Part shown: in pieces, positions 35,773 to 48,413 of the stretch
Position numbering within the stretch: position 1 is the first letter of the stretch
Layout of the letters: each line of letters opens with the position of its first letter
Assembly: GCA_032173965.1 (NCBI GenBank)
Contig: JAVUNC010000006.1
Location: forward strand, 37,853,870-37,917,869
Direction: 5' to 3'
Length of the DNA: 64,000 nucleotides
From: Sitta carolinensis
Taxonomy: Eukaryota; Chordata; Aves; Passeriformes; Sittidae
The notes under the pieces: generated by a model
Seen by the model: the letters and a program-made list of their open reading frames with translations, nothing else
What the model was told of the DNA's origin: nothing
Databases searched by the model: none
Position numbers and translations under genes: made by a program

Positions 35773-38279
35773 ATTCAGCCGTGTCCTTTTGACACACTGC
35801 TCACATCTGTAACTCACCTGCAGCCCTAAAAACCACCACTTTTTGGTGTCTGTACCAACCTGGCTAAATAACAGTCACAGGCAGATCACTGAATTTCAAG
35901 GCAAATGAGCAAGAAGGTATATACTCAACAGAGGCACAGATGAGACAAAAGTTGTGACTCAGTCTTGCCAAGTCAGATATGGGGCTCTGTAACTCTTCAC
36001 GACTTTGGTCAGTGCTAAGGGAGGTGACTCAGGCGTGGCATAAGCCAGACTGTCTTGCTCAAGGCTGCCACCAAGGTGTTTAAGGTTGCCATATCTCAGC
36101 AGTGGGATCATGTTCTTTCCCAGCCAAGAGACATTGACATATGACATAATGACACATTTCATGAAGAAGAAAGCCACAAAGCAGTGCAGGTTCTGAGACT
36201 GGAAACATACCTACTTCTGTGCTGCTACCCTACCGATCCTGTCCCACCCATCTTGTCCTCAGTGGAAACTAAATGCACCATACCCTGTTTGGTATGGCTG
36301 GGAGTCAGCAAGCACATTACCACAGTTGCTACAATCTGCAAAACCTACACTGTTGTCCAACACACTCAGGGTAATATTGCATGGCATTCATGAGGTATAG
36401 CCTGTCTTCCTATTTTTGGAACCCTAGACAAGATAAAAATTCTCATCCACCTATTCTATCAGTTGTGGGACACAATTGTATTATTTCATAATAATTTGAG
36501 TTCTTATTGATCTCTGAAAGCAAATCACAACAATGAGGTAGTGGGCAAGCTCATGGCTCCTTACTGTGTGCTCCATTTAATCCTGCTGATCTTTCCCAGA
36601 TCTGGAAACACCACCTCAGTGCCCACCTGCACTGTAAGGAGGCTTTTGCCAGGATCTGTGGGACTTGCCTTCTTTTTTATTCTCGTGTTCTTGTGGTTCC
36701 CATGGCCATAATTTTTAAAAAATTAAATGCAGATAAATCAGAGGTCAAACAAACTTACAAGATTAGTGGATTCAGGCTTGCCTTGGATCCTCTACCCAAT
36801 GGGAGTAATTAGCCACTTAAAACTTCACCTAACATGTTACACATTGCAAAAATCATGCAGTGCCTGTAGGTAGAAACCTGCCTACATTCTCGCCTGGTTT
36901 TCTGCTTCTCACTTCCAAAGTAGCAGCTTGTCCCAGGAAGACTGTACACATTATTAAAAATGAGAAATGAAACTCTCTGCTCCTTTTAGCTTTGGCAAAG
37001 AAATATTTTGGTTGACACAGGCTGACACAAAGCATAAAAAATCATCTAGCAAAACAAATGTATCATCAAAAGAATTTCTGTTGTCTTTTGGACCTAATTC
37101 TTAGCTGTCATGAGCCTATTCCACAACTGATTTCCAGAAGCAGTGAGCACAAGTTATAGTTGTTTCATCCAGCAAACAATATTGCCTGACACTGTCCAGA
37201 GGCAGCTTGTCAGCTTCAAGCAGTGTAAAATTTTCTTCCAGCTTAATCCCTGTTTTCTTGCAACCAATTTTGATGACCTAGTACCAATTTGAGCTCAACA
37301 GAAGAGTTCTTACTTCTCACAATATGACCTAGTTTGCCGGAAAAGACCAGAGTTGTGTATCCCATCACTAATTACAGGATGGCTGCAGTGATTTGTTGCA
37401 GTATCTTGTGTGTACTTTCTGACAGCTTGCCTCTTTTCCTCTTTTATTCTGACTTCAGAATTACTTTTTATGTTTCATTGTGTATGGACAAAGCAAAGGA
37501 AAAAGAGATTTATTGATAGGAAGATAAGTAGTCCCAAGATTTGAGTAATTTTAGTAGGTTATTATAAACAAAATACTCATTTGTCTGGTGTACTTACCTT
37601 TACTAATAGGGTAATGTGCATTAGCTACTCCATCATAATTGTGTTTCAGATTCCTAAACAAGAGGTAGGGTAATTTGCTTCATTGCTCTTTTACCGAGAG
37701 CAAAGTATTTTGAATTACCTTTCATTTATTAGGGAAAAGTAGCCTGCACATAGACACTGGCATCAGAATCTCTGGCATGGCAACAGCTCTGTGGCAGTGG
37801 TGATAGTACAGAAACTGTTAATGGAAGGAAAAGTATCCTCCCAGCTATTTCTAAGGGATCAAAAATGGAAACTATAAAAGATTGTATACTAAAGAAATAG
37901 CAAAGCTGATACAAAGATGTTCGGAACACACTCTAAAATAAGTAAGAACTGCTTAATATATGGTTTCTTGGCTTGAACCATAAATGAGAGAAGCAAGGGA
38001 CTCCTGTCATTGAAGGCCTGATAGCTTTGAAGGAAACAGGACAGAACATGTACCTTCAGCCTGGGAAGAGGTACAGGTCTGGATGCACTTCCTTCTGTGC
38101 TTCAAGACTTGGCTTGCACATTCTGAGCCAGGGACATTAATAGACTGTTGCTAACCACATGGTGTTTCCATGGGCAGTGGCTTTGCTGGGAAAAGTTATG
38201 TTCTAAGCAAGATGATGTTTGTATTGTAATTTCTAGAATGTTTAAGGAATTTTCTGGTTACAAGTCTGCAATCACTGTT

Positions 38280-39200
38280 CAGTTGTTTCCCTCTATCAGG
38301 GCTCTGCCCTGACCAACCTGCCCACAGCAGCACCATGTATTTGCTCTGACAGCTCTGGGGCTCTGAGGCAACTCAGGTCTGATCTATTCAAACATCAAAC
38401 TCATTTCCAGCCGGATTCCCAGTAGCCTTGTCTTGCTGATTGATTTTCCTGCATTTACTGGGGACCTATGTTAGCATTGTCTTTTGTCCTCTCTCCAGTC
38501 CTGTCTCCTTCACAGACCTTGGACCTATGTTGTAGTCTTGTCTCCAGGTGTCTCTTGCTCCTCCTATCTGGATCCTGGATCTATTTTCATTCCTTGCCTT
38601 GCTGTGACTGTCAATATCACTGACCCAGTCCTGCTGAGATGCTGCAGGACTGTATCCTCTTGGCAAGGTCACTCTCTGTACTGTGGCCATGCTTGGCTCA
38701 CAGCCTGCAGTCCCCTCCTAGAGCAGCCTGTCAGAGCTGAGAGCACTGATGGACCTGACTGCCCCTGTCTGACCTCCACTAGGACCTTCCCCCAGCCTGC
38801 ACAAAACCCAGGACCATGTCAGCCTCCAGGGCCATCAGTCCCTGCTCCAGCACCACCACACTGGGGCTGGTCTCCAGCTGTCCTGCCTGGCCATGGGCCC
38901 TGCTATGCCAGCCCTGACATCCAGGTTGCCATCCTGGCCCAGCCTTAGCCTGTCCCAATTCCCCGAGAAGATGATAATACCTGGGGTTGTAGCTCCCCCA
39001 AAAGCCACCAGCTGCCCAGCCCCTGGCTGGACTGGTGGGATGGAATGGGCTGCCAGGCCCCATCTGCTGCTCTAGGAGGATCCTCTGTGGCTCCTGGTGC
39101 CTGGCCCTGAGGGAGCTGCTAGCCTTGTATTGCCAAGCTCTGGCTTCTTCTAGGCAGTTCTCCATCCTTCTGTTCAACTTTTTCAAGAACAAGCCCAGTG
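38280..39200. other. Unassigned CT/GC-rich block, partly repetitive
   Basis: This block has a base composition unlike the AT-rich surroundings. The phrase 'ggacctatgtt' recurs near 38463 and 38521 with similar C/T-rich text after each, suggesting a decayed tandem repeat of about 59 bp at its left end. Frames on both strands are open for 130-150 codons, which argues composition rather than coding. It could be an old transposon or LTR; I do not recognise it. Confidence 0.4.
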
Positions 39201-40819
39201 ATGGGGGAACTAAGAGTATATTTGTAAGCCTACAGATAACTCCAGGTTAGGGAGGTCTCTGAACTCTAGATCAGAATGTAAATTCTGAATAGAAAAACAC
39301 AGGTAGCTACATGCAATAACACATACCCTGAATGGCAGAAATATGTGAATATGTTGCAATTATTCCATTTCATTTTGCACTTATAGAGGTGTCTGGAATA
39401 CTTTTTCATCAAGAAGTAGATAAACAGGATTATTCATAGGATAGTAAGGAAAATGGGAGGTTTATAAACATGACCTGTATTGAAGGAATGATAGAACACA
39501 GTTCCTTAGCTTGGTCAAGACTACAAGTGTTTTTAAGCTGTAAAAAAGAACAAAAATCAATAGTTCTGATCACATCAGTTTTGAAAAGTGATGGCATCTA
39601 TCAGCTTGGAGTGACTGGCAATTTTTCAACCCTGTAGAATATTAATAAATGTTCATCTTTTATATACTAAAACCAATTAGTGTATTAAAAGTATCACCAA
39701 GTGTACATCCACAATTATAAATATAATCCTAAGAACAGACATGCAAAATCCTGTATGTCCCGAAGCTAGAGAAATTAAGTTTTATCATTTAAAATGTCTT
39801 GTGCTCTTTGTGATTCAAATTAAAAAAAATAGGAAATAAAACCAGTTTTAAATCACAGTATATTGCAGATTTTTTTTTCATGGTTCTTTTTCAAAGACTT
39901 GCATGTTCCTATTAATTTAAACCCAGCAAGAATTGACAAGCATGTTTTCCACTGTTACAGGGACTCCCTCTAGTGACAGCCACAGTTTCTCATTTAGTAC
40001 ATATCATCTCAAGCACTGCAAGGCTCTGAATTCCATCATTTTAGTGGCACTTTCTGAAAAAAATAACATTAGTATCATCTGCCAGATTTGATACGCCTTC
40101 TCATCTATCCTTTCACTGCTTATATGGTTTATACACAAATCAGATAAACTACAACAGGTTCTAACAAAGAAGCAATTAGGTCTAACTGGTGTTCCACATA
40201 GATCACCAGATATCAACAGCCACATCTAAGAATATCTGCATGAGGGAATGTTTAAACTGGGAAAACAAATCAGTAAAGAGTAGATTAAAAGACTTGGTGG
40301 GGGGTTTTTTTCTGACTAATCCACATGTTTTGCCATACTAGATGCTTGGAAGATACGCCAATTCCTACCTGTTTCTATTTCAGTATTGCAAATAACTTCT
40401 GGCCTGTCTGAAAAAATTATATTAGACACACTGCTTTGACACAGCATCATTCATCAAGTGTTTCAACAGTTATATGAAATAATTTTATTCTAGGTTCTTG
40501 AAGATTCATGTCCATATAAAAAATTGTCTTCTCTTTCAAGGTAGTTTTGGAGTTTTATGGTTACAGGATATTGAGGAACCCTTGTGCTTTTCCTTACTGT
40601 AAGAAAAATCCATGAAAAATTGGGAAAATTGGAATACCCAGTAGGCTGCAGGAAAAAGAGGAGGTACTGCTGTGTAAAGCATTATAAAGGCTGAGGCTGT
40701 CAATTCTAAGAGTGCTCAGAGAGAAGAGCAAGATTAAACTATCTCTTGGCCTTAAGCAATTAGTTTAGGTAAGAACAATGAGAACTGTTTTCAGGCAGGT
40801 ATATTTGTCTATTGAAAGA

Positions 40820-41260
40820 GTTACTGAATCACTGAGTCAGAGAATCATTGAAATGGGAAGGGACCCTGGAAGCCATCTGCCCAAGCCCCTGAAAAAGCAG
40901 GGCCACCTAGAGCTGGTTCAGAACTGTATTCAGACAACTTTTGATTTTTTAAGGATGTAGATCCACAACTCCTGTGCCAGTGTTTGGTCATCCTCAAAAC
41001 TGAAAAGAGTTTCTTGATGTCCAGATAGAAAGTCCTGTTCTGTTTGTGTCCATTTCCTCTTGCTTTGTCACTGGACCATCTGCTCTACACTTCTCCTTCA
41101 AGCATTTGTACACAAGGATGACTCCAAGCTTTCTATTCTCCAGGCTAGACAGCCCAGCTTTCTCAGCTTTTCCTCAATGGAGAGATTAATTATCGTGATG
41201 TCCCTCATCATGTCAGTTGTTACCTCAACATCTATGGGTGCATCCCAGGGCCTATGAACT
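40820..41260 (-). mobile_element. CR1 LINE, 3' fragment (diverged subfamily)
   Basis: The antisense landmarks 'gagtcagagaatcattgaaa' and 'gggaagggaccctggaagcc', then 'cagggccacctagagctgg', 'tcctgttctgtttgtgtcc' and 'caggctagacagcccagc', identify a CR1 3' region on the minus strand. It is more diverged than the copies at 3.3 and 6.7 kb. Its right boundary is uncertain. Confidence 0.75.
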
Positions 41261-43296
41261 TATATCTCTCTTAATATATTTTTTTCCTTCAGGCTTACAT
41301 TACCTGTGCCTCTTCACCTAAAGTCAGCTTTCTAGCCATCTTTGACTTCAATTTGCTCTGTCTGCATCTCTTGCATGGGCATCCAGGCTTAGAAATAACC
41401 TCTACCTATGAATTTGCCCCCATAATTCAGACTTCAGACAGATCTTGCAATTTTCTTTGACTTGGGTCATGGCACATACTTCCTTTACTAAGGAGACCAG
41501 CATGTTTAATAGAAGAGTTTGACTGTCTATTACAACAATCATAAATAAAAAATGGCTTTTAATCTCAATGACTTAGGTGACAATTCATCTACCACACAGT
41601 GCTTCTCCTCTTTTATGCATTTATGATAGTTGTTCATAAAAGAACTCATTTTCTGAGTACCATGAAAGATGAATCTGTAAGACAGTTATTAAAACAATTG
41701 CCTAAAAGCTACATGAATAATGACTTGTCATAGAGGACAAGTAGTATAGCATGAGAAGGTATCACTAGTGACAAATACAAGAATTTTAAAAATTAAATTT
41801 AAACTTAAAAAAAAAAATATTAAAAAGTTATAGTCCTTCTGGATTTTCTACCCTTAAGGTCTGTGTCCTCACACTCAATACACATTTATTTATATATATG
41901 CAGTAATGTAATGGCTCAGAATATTTCCTTTTTTTTTTTTTTCTTACAGATTTTAGCCAAGATCTGTATTTGTGTTATATATTTGTATTAGTCAAATAAC
42001 ACAACACCATTAACCATGCAGCACTAAACTGCAGCAGAAGGACCATGCTGGCCTCTCTAAATGCAAGCACTGTCATGTTACTGTCTCAACACAGCACTTC
42101 AGATAACAGAATGCTGGGATATATGTTTTAAAATTCATCTAATAAAATAAAAGGGTCCTGTTTTTGTAAAGTTACACAACTTCTTTATAATTATGTCTAG
42201 TATAGTGGTTTGTTGTGCACAGTTAAATAATTTCTCATCATCCTCATTCCGAACTGAAGATGTTCTGTAGCAATCTTATGCACATATTTATCATCCTTAT
42301 GTCGAGAGTAAACAAACAAACAAATCACAATACTGTTCAGCTTCAAAAAGAGAATTCCAGAAATATGACTCTGACAACTGTAGTGGATACATCAGTATAA
42401 ACTACGAGGAAGAATAAAATTAATGTATGCATGCTCTTTGAAGGAAGAATCAGAACAGCTTTTTTGAAGGACAGATGTTCTTTATATGTTTTAAAAGTCT
42501 TCTGAAGCTGTCAACAGATCTCTAAATACAGTTTATTTAGATTTTTAATCTGCCTTTAGCACAGTCTTCAGCAAAGGCCCTTAAATTATGCAAAACCATA
42601 GAGTAGTAATAAAGCACTTTTCACACACCCAGATTAAGCTTCCACAAATCATTGCTAGGAAGTTGGGAAGGCACACGGGATTATAAAAACTTAGAGTCTA
42701 CAGACCTGTATAAAGATGCCAAAGGAAACAGCCTTCTTACAAACGTGCTCTGACATGACAAATGTAGACACCAGAAGGAACTACAGAGGGTTAGATCACA
42801 GTATGTAGCCAGGTTCATGTGCTCTCTCTAAATATAACCTTCTGCTGCCAATGATGAACACAGTATTCTGAGCCACCAGGACAGTGGACACAGCGGCAAA
42901 AACATGCACACAAATCCTAGTCCTCTCCCTGCTCTAAAGAAAGGTCTAGTAAAAAACCTCTAAAACATCCATCTACTCTGGAAATCGAAATGTACAGATA
43001 GAAGAAACAGACTTTACTGAGCTGGCAGTTCATTGCACTTATAAATTAGCAACCCCTTTCACGCTTACCTGTTCTTTCTTTCATTCCCTGAATTTTGAAG
43101 AGAAGACACCATCAGTTGGCACCAAATATGTTGTACAGAACCCACAGGGCACTTCAAGCAGTTTCTTACTTATACTGATGCTCACCAAATCAACTGAGTA
43201 TGAAAACATCGATGAAATCCTGCATTCTTCTCTGTTGAGAGTGGTGGGATCTGAAAGGTTTGAATCTTTCTCAGCAAAGATACACAAAATCCAGGA

Positions 43297-43736
43297 TGTC
43301 CTGGTTCCAGTCAGGATAGGGTTTATTTTGGTAGTAGCCAGAAGGGGGCATGGTCAGGACCCGAAGGTTATTTTATACCACCTAAACCATTTGTCAGGTG
43401 CAGGGAAAGGGAATCTCCTCTGCGAAGTGGAAGCTCCTTCCAGCTGAGGAAATGTGGCAGAAGGAACTATCTGGTATTGTCTGTTATTGCAGGGTTATTT
43501 TCCATGGATCGTTTCTTCTTTTTATATCATATGTAATTAGTATTTTTGCTGTTTCCAGTAAATTGTTCTTGTCTCAACTTGTGATCGTTATCTTTTGTGT
43601 CTACAATTCTCCTCTGCAGCCCATCACGGGGCAGAGGGGTGTGTGGAAAGGGAGAAGGCAGTGAGGAAACACTCAGTTTTTGGTTTTTTTCCAGAGGGAA
43701 TATTAAATTGAGGAATACCTTTCCTAAACCATGACA
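43297..43736 (+). mobile_element. Solo LTR of an avian endogenous retrovirus
   Basis: This element has TG...CA termini: it begins TGTCCTGGTTCCAG and ends AAACCATGACA, about 440 bp. The internal phrases 'caggatagggtttatttt' near the start and 'cttgtctcaacttgtgatcg' near the end are those of an LTR abundant in songbirds, as I remember it. No internal retroviral genes lie on either side, so it is a solo LTR. I see no convincing target-site duplication. It lies about 1.7 kb upstream of the CEP128 CpG island in CEP128's transcriptional orientation. Confidence 0.75.
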
Positions 43737-45419
43737 GAAATCTTGGCATATATGCCTGTTTTACATGTTTTCTGTATTAGTTTTTATCAATTTTTATTGA
43801 TCTTATCAATATCTCAATATCCCAGTATCTCAATTTTTATACTAAGCAAGTCTGAACTTGATGGGAATGAAAAATCTATGTCTTAAGCATGGGCGTAAGC
43901 TTTATTTCGTATACATATATGAAAGAATATCTGTGCAATGCTGCAGCTGACAATGTAGCTGTGTGCAGACAGCCCTTTGAAGCACTGGAAGCATCTGCTT
44001 CTTCTGCTACAACCTAGCAAGTGTTTTTTGCCAGCTAGATACTTTCTCAGTAGGCACATGCATGGTTATCCTGATCTTTGGAACCAGCGGCTATGCCCAG
44101 TAAGTTGGTCTCAGGCACTGCCATCAGCTTCCACTGGAACACTGTGTTAGCAGCAAGTCAGATGTGCTCACACTCAGCACAGATGTAAATACACTTTATA
44201 TACACTCATATATGTACCAGTCACATCCAGAACATGTTACTTACCCCTTCATCCTCTCTGTGATGGCCTGAGAGATGCTACTAGGGCAGGAAAAGAAATT
44301 TGCTCATAGATGAATTCTGTTGAGTCTGTGGAGTAGTAAGTCCACTTTCAGGTGCAAAACTGAGAGAAGAACCCTCAGAGAACTCAAGAAAATTCAGAGC
44401 TTGTCTCCCAGAGATCTCCATAAGCAGAAGACTGACCCGATGGCCTGACTTTCACCCAGCATTTAGACCTGACTATTCTGCAGTTTGCAAAGGAAAATGC
44501 CAGGACAATGCCAATATATGAAGCTAGGGAAGACTTATTTCCTCACTACTTACTCACTCAGGCTTCAGCTCGCAGTGAAATAAATTATGTCCTTAAATTC
44601 CTGTACTGTGTCTCACCCGCCTGCACCTCAGATCAGGTTAATGCCTCTTAAGCATGACTACAAAGACATGGGCCAGCAGCCACTGCCTGGACTGCTGCCG
44701 AAAGCTGCCAGAGTGGCAGACGTGGCTTACACCTGAAGTGTGTCATAATGATACAGCATCAAGCATGCCTGCTGTATTTTGAGCTCATGAAACAGTCCTG
44801 CAGGACAGGAACGAAGCTAGGTACAATGGATTGCCAGCCACACCTTATTACTGTGCTCAAAGGCCAATGGTCACTGCCTGGAGTGGATCCCCGAGGCAAT
44901 AGACATAATACGTATTAAAAGCCCAGCTCACTCCATTTACCTTTCACGTATAGGTGATTTGCAATCAAATAGTCCAGTGACTGTTGGTTATTGCAAGCCC
45001 TGCCCACGTTTTAGAGGCCCAGGAGACATTTCCTATAATCAGTCACGGCACTCTATCCCTTTTCTCTCGTCAAGGCCAGTCAGAGTAGCAGTGTGTAATA
45101 TTTAGTCGCTCTTACTGCACACGAGGGTAACGGACACAACATCGGGAGCAGGGAGATGCGTGGCTTAAGGAAACAAAAAAAAAGTCAAGAAACAGGAAGG
45201 GAGATGCCTCCTTGCAACAAACAACCGCTCTCCGAAGCCCACACGCCTTTTCCCAGCGTATCAGTTTGTTCGGAAGTGACACAGAGGCGCCGGCTTTACT
45301 AGGGCAACAGCTTTTGTTTCTTCTCTTCGCAGTCATTCAGCTGACACTTTTGTAAACACCAGTGTGCATTCTGTAAGAATTTAGCGTTTCACAAAAAAGC
45401 TTCCATAGACACCAGCTCT

Positions 45420-45860
45420 CTTGCGGAACCACCCACCGCCGCCACCAGCGCTGTCCGCAGGCCCTGCGGCTTCCTTTGCGCTGTCGCCGCAAAGCCTCTC
45501 GGGAGTTGAAGTCCCACAGTCTGCCTTTCCCATGGCGGGCCTGCGGCTCGTGGACTCCCTGTCCCATGGATCGCTGCGGGGGCCCGGCGCCCGGCCCGCG
45601 GCCCCGGTAGCTGGCGGCACGGCGGCTAGTTCAAGTTGCCATAGCGGCGAGGTGAGGCGGGCGGAAGGTGCCCGGGGCCGGGGCGGCCTCTCCTCGGAGC
45701 GGCCCCTCTCTCCTCGGAGCGCTGTGCGGGGAGGGCTGGGCGTGCGGGAGGTGCGCGGCCGGGGCGCTGTGCGGGAGGCGCCTGTGCAGGCGGGCGCGGC
45801 GGCGGGAGGCGCGGGGCTCCTCGGGGCGGACCGGCCGGCGCCCTGCTGAGTTCCACGGTC
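45420..45860 (+). promoter_or_regulatory. CEP128: CEP128 CpG-island promoter
   Basis: About 440 bp rich in CpG precede and include the inferred first exon of CEP128. There is no TATA box, as expected for a housekeeping-type centrosomal gene. It includes the sequence GGGAGTTGAAGTCC at 45501-45514, one base from the GGGAGTTGTAGTCC core typical of ZNF143-bound vertebrate promoters. Promoter function is inferred from composition and position. Confidence 0.7.
45500..45651 (+). other. CEP128: CEP128 exon 1 (inferred, non-coding; 5' end approximate)
   Basis: A strong donor, GGCGAG|GTGAGG, ends this exon at 45651 inside the CpG island. Joined to exon 2 at 48414, the CEP128 reading frame runs back into an in-frame TAG at 45642-45644. 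The exon is therefore 5' UTR in that frame and the Met at 48428 is the first in-frame start. Two upstream ATGs (45532 and 45566) open short frames in this exon. The transcription start is not determinable here, so the left edge is a guess. Confidence 0.6.
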
Positions 45861-48413
45861 CTGCCCGGGCCAAAGAACCAGGAGACGCTCAGAGGTGGAG
45901 TTGGGTGTTGGTGAAGTTCCCTGAGTGCCCGGCGGGAGGAGGAATTCCAGAGGGCATTACTCGCTTATGAGCAGTGTGAAGGAACCGATTTCTGTGTCGT
46001 GCTGCCGGAGAGTGCTGGGAGCATGATGTGACAAATTGATAATAAAATGTGGTATGTGTGCCCTGAAGGCACAGTGGTGAAATATCACTATATGGGATCA
46101 CCTTCCTGTCTTTTTCCCGGTTCAAGTCCAAGCACTGAAGGAAAGGGCCTTTCAGGTGTCTCATTGTTCCTTTCTGGAATGGCTATAATTTTAATTTTTT
46201 TTTTTTTTTTTCCGTCGTGCTCAGTCTTAGCTATAAGGCTTCAACCACTGCTTTAACACTAAGTTGGTTACCTAGTGATAGATCAGTTTGTGTGGAGTTG
46301 AGCAAATAAAACACTTGACGAATAATCTGGTTGTGTACACTAACTTTATGTTTTGTTTACTTGAGCTGAAGAGCTTGATGTTGAGATTGTCAGCTCTACT
46401 TCTTACCTGGCAGATCTCTTAAAAAGAGCATTTCAGTGCAGCTGAAATGCTCTGCTTTTTACAGGAAAGGAAAATACTGAGTATTGATGCTTCTCATCAG
46501 TTCAACATAGGTTATGGTCTGGTTGGGTTGAAGTAAAAATCAGTAAGAGCCAAATGATTCTTACTGTTAAGTAGGTCCTATGATCATGTGCAGAAATTAG
46601 TGATAAGCTTTCTTTTTTTTGTTTCAATTGATAGGCAAATGTACATGTGGAACATTTCTAAAAATGTCAACTTCTTTGTGATTTTAGTTTTTTTATTTAT
46701 TTATTAATTAAATTATTTTTATTTTATTATAATAAATAGTTTATTGTTATTATATTTTTACAATATTTTATTTATACTATTTATTATATTATAATAAATA
46801 TTTTATTTATTTATTATAATATTTTTTATTTTTTTTTTAATCTAAACTGAAACTTGCACAGTTCCTTTAAAAGTGAGGACGTTGCTTTATGTGAAACAAC
46901 TTCCTTACCTTAAAAGTATTTGTGGTTCCTCTTAGGTTGCTCATGAGAACAAAGAGGAATGCTTAACCATAAATAGTAAGTTTTCTTCAGACAAAATATC
47001 CTCCTTATTCTGTGCTTTCTTTTATATTTACTTTGATTACTGGCCTTTCTTCTGTGCTTTGGCTAATGCACATCTTAATGAGTCTATTTTTGGACAGCTG
47101 AAAATAAATCCATTTGTCTTTCCTGTTTTAAGTCTTTATTTCCCTTTTTTTTTCCTCCAGTCTGCTTTTCAGTGGTTGGGTCTACTTGAATTTTTTTTTG
47201 GGGGGGATGGTTTGTTGAATTTTTTTAACCAAATTATAGTAAAACAAATATTATTCCATCTTATTATTTCTACCAGTGTTTTATTTATTTTATTATCTTT
47301 TTTCTTTGAAAATATCCCATAATTCCCATGTTTCCTGGTATTTAGTGTTTATTCTTTTTTAGTTTGGAGTGAGGCGCTGGAATAATGAATTCTGATACTG
47401 TTAGTAAAAATGTGCTTTAGTGAGATGAGATAAGAAGAGGAAAGATGATGTAAAGTCACCAGTTCAGAAAATATAAGGAATACTGGTGTACTTGAGGACA
47501 GACTAAGCACGTTAATTTGCTGCTCTTTTATGTTTGAAAGGTTTTTATCCAAGTCTGGGGGACACAAATTTGTAACCTTTTAAAATTAAATATAAGGACC
47601 TGGAAAAACATCAAGTTGCCTCCATATAAAATATAATGTAAAATTTGAATCCATCAATGGTTTCTTTTGGAGATTTCAGCTCTCATGGCTAGAAGAATGA
47701 CATCTTTACTGTGATGATTTTTTTTGTTGTTGTTGACAACAGGGGTTCAAGAGTTTGCCAGTCTTTGCCAGTTTGCCAATTTTTTCTTTCACCAAGTCAT
47801 TCCATGACTTTAAGACAAACTGCTGCAGTGTGTAATAGTTTAAGAAAAAATTTTGATCTAACCTACCTTTTGAGAGTTGTTATTTTAATCAGTTACTGTA
47901 TGACTTTACTATACCAGGCATAGCTGTCTGTAGTATTTACCCATCTCATGATTGTTGACCTGTTTCCCATCTATCTTGCCATCCTTGAGATTTAGCAATC
48001 CCCATTCTGAAGTCAGCTGAGTGAGTAGTGTGAGGTAAAGGAGTGTGCTTCTGCAGACCAGGATGATTGATAAAACATCGATGTCTCCACTGTGTCTTTT
48101 GGGGGGAGAATTTGCTTTGGGCCATGATTTTGTCATGGGTACTGAACACTTGGAAGCTGTGAGGGTGTATATTTTGATTTAATTTGCTCCTAAGAGGCTC
48201 TGCCTCCTGCATCTTGACCCTGCTTCCTAGTGTGAACAAAGGTAATAACTGAGGAGCAGTTGGAAGATCTGCTTCAAAAGTACATCCTGCTGACCCGAAC
48301 CAGAAGGGCAAATGAAATCTGAGTTTATGAAGTTGCTTTGGGAATATTATGCAAGACTGGTCAGTTACAGACAGGAATTAACATACGTTACTTTTTCTTG
48401 TCTTCTTGCCTAG
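45652..48413 (+). other. CEP128: CEP128 intron 1
   Basis: This 2.8 kb intron has a GT-AG boundary. The first 200 bases belong to the CpG island. An AT-only low-complexity tract follows at about 46689-46842. No other gene is supported. Confidence 0.65.
46689..46842. repeat. AT-rich low-complexity tract
   Basis: About 150 bp of almost pure A/T contains many TTTATT and ATAATA words. It lies in CEP128 intron 1, with no unit of fixed length. Confidence 0.9.

Larger units (their letters stand above)
34861..45400. other. TSHR-CEP128 intergenic interval
   Basis: This is about 10.5 kb between the two divergent promoters. It contains a 33 bp tandem duplication (35707-35772), a CT/GC-rich unassigned block (about 38280-39200), a CR1 remnant (about 40822-41260) and a solo LTR (43297-43736). 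I see no further protein gene. Open frames up to 154 residues at 38484-38948 overlap on both strands and match no family. Confidence 0.75.

Noticed and set aside
38484..39250. Open frames of 154 (plus) and 137 (minus) residues
   Set aside because: Both strands are open together in a GC/CT-rich block. The peptides show no family resemblance, and no splice or conservation evidence can be seen.
45421..45970. 142- and 100-residue open frames in the CpG island, plus minus-strand frames
   Set aside because: High GC removes stops in all frames. The plus-strand frame starting at 45532 is considered only as a spliced upstream ORF, not as a separate protein gene.
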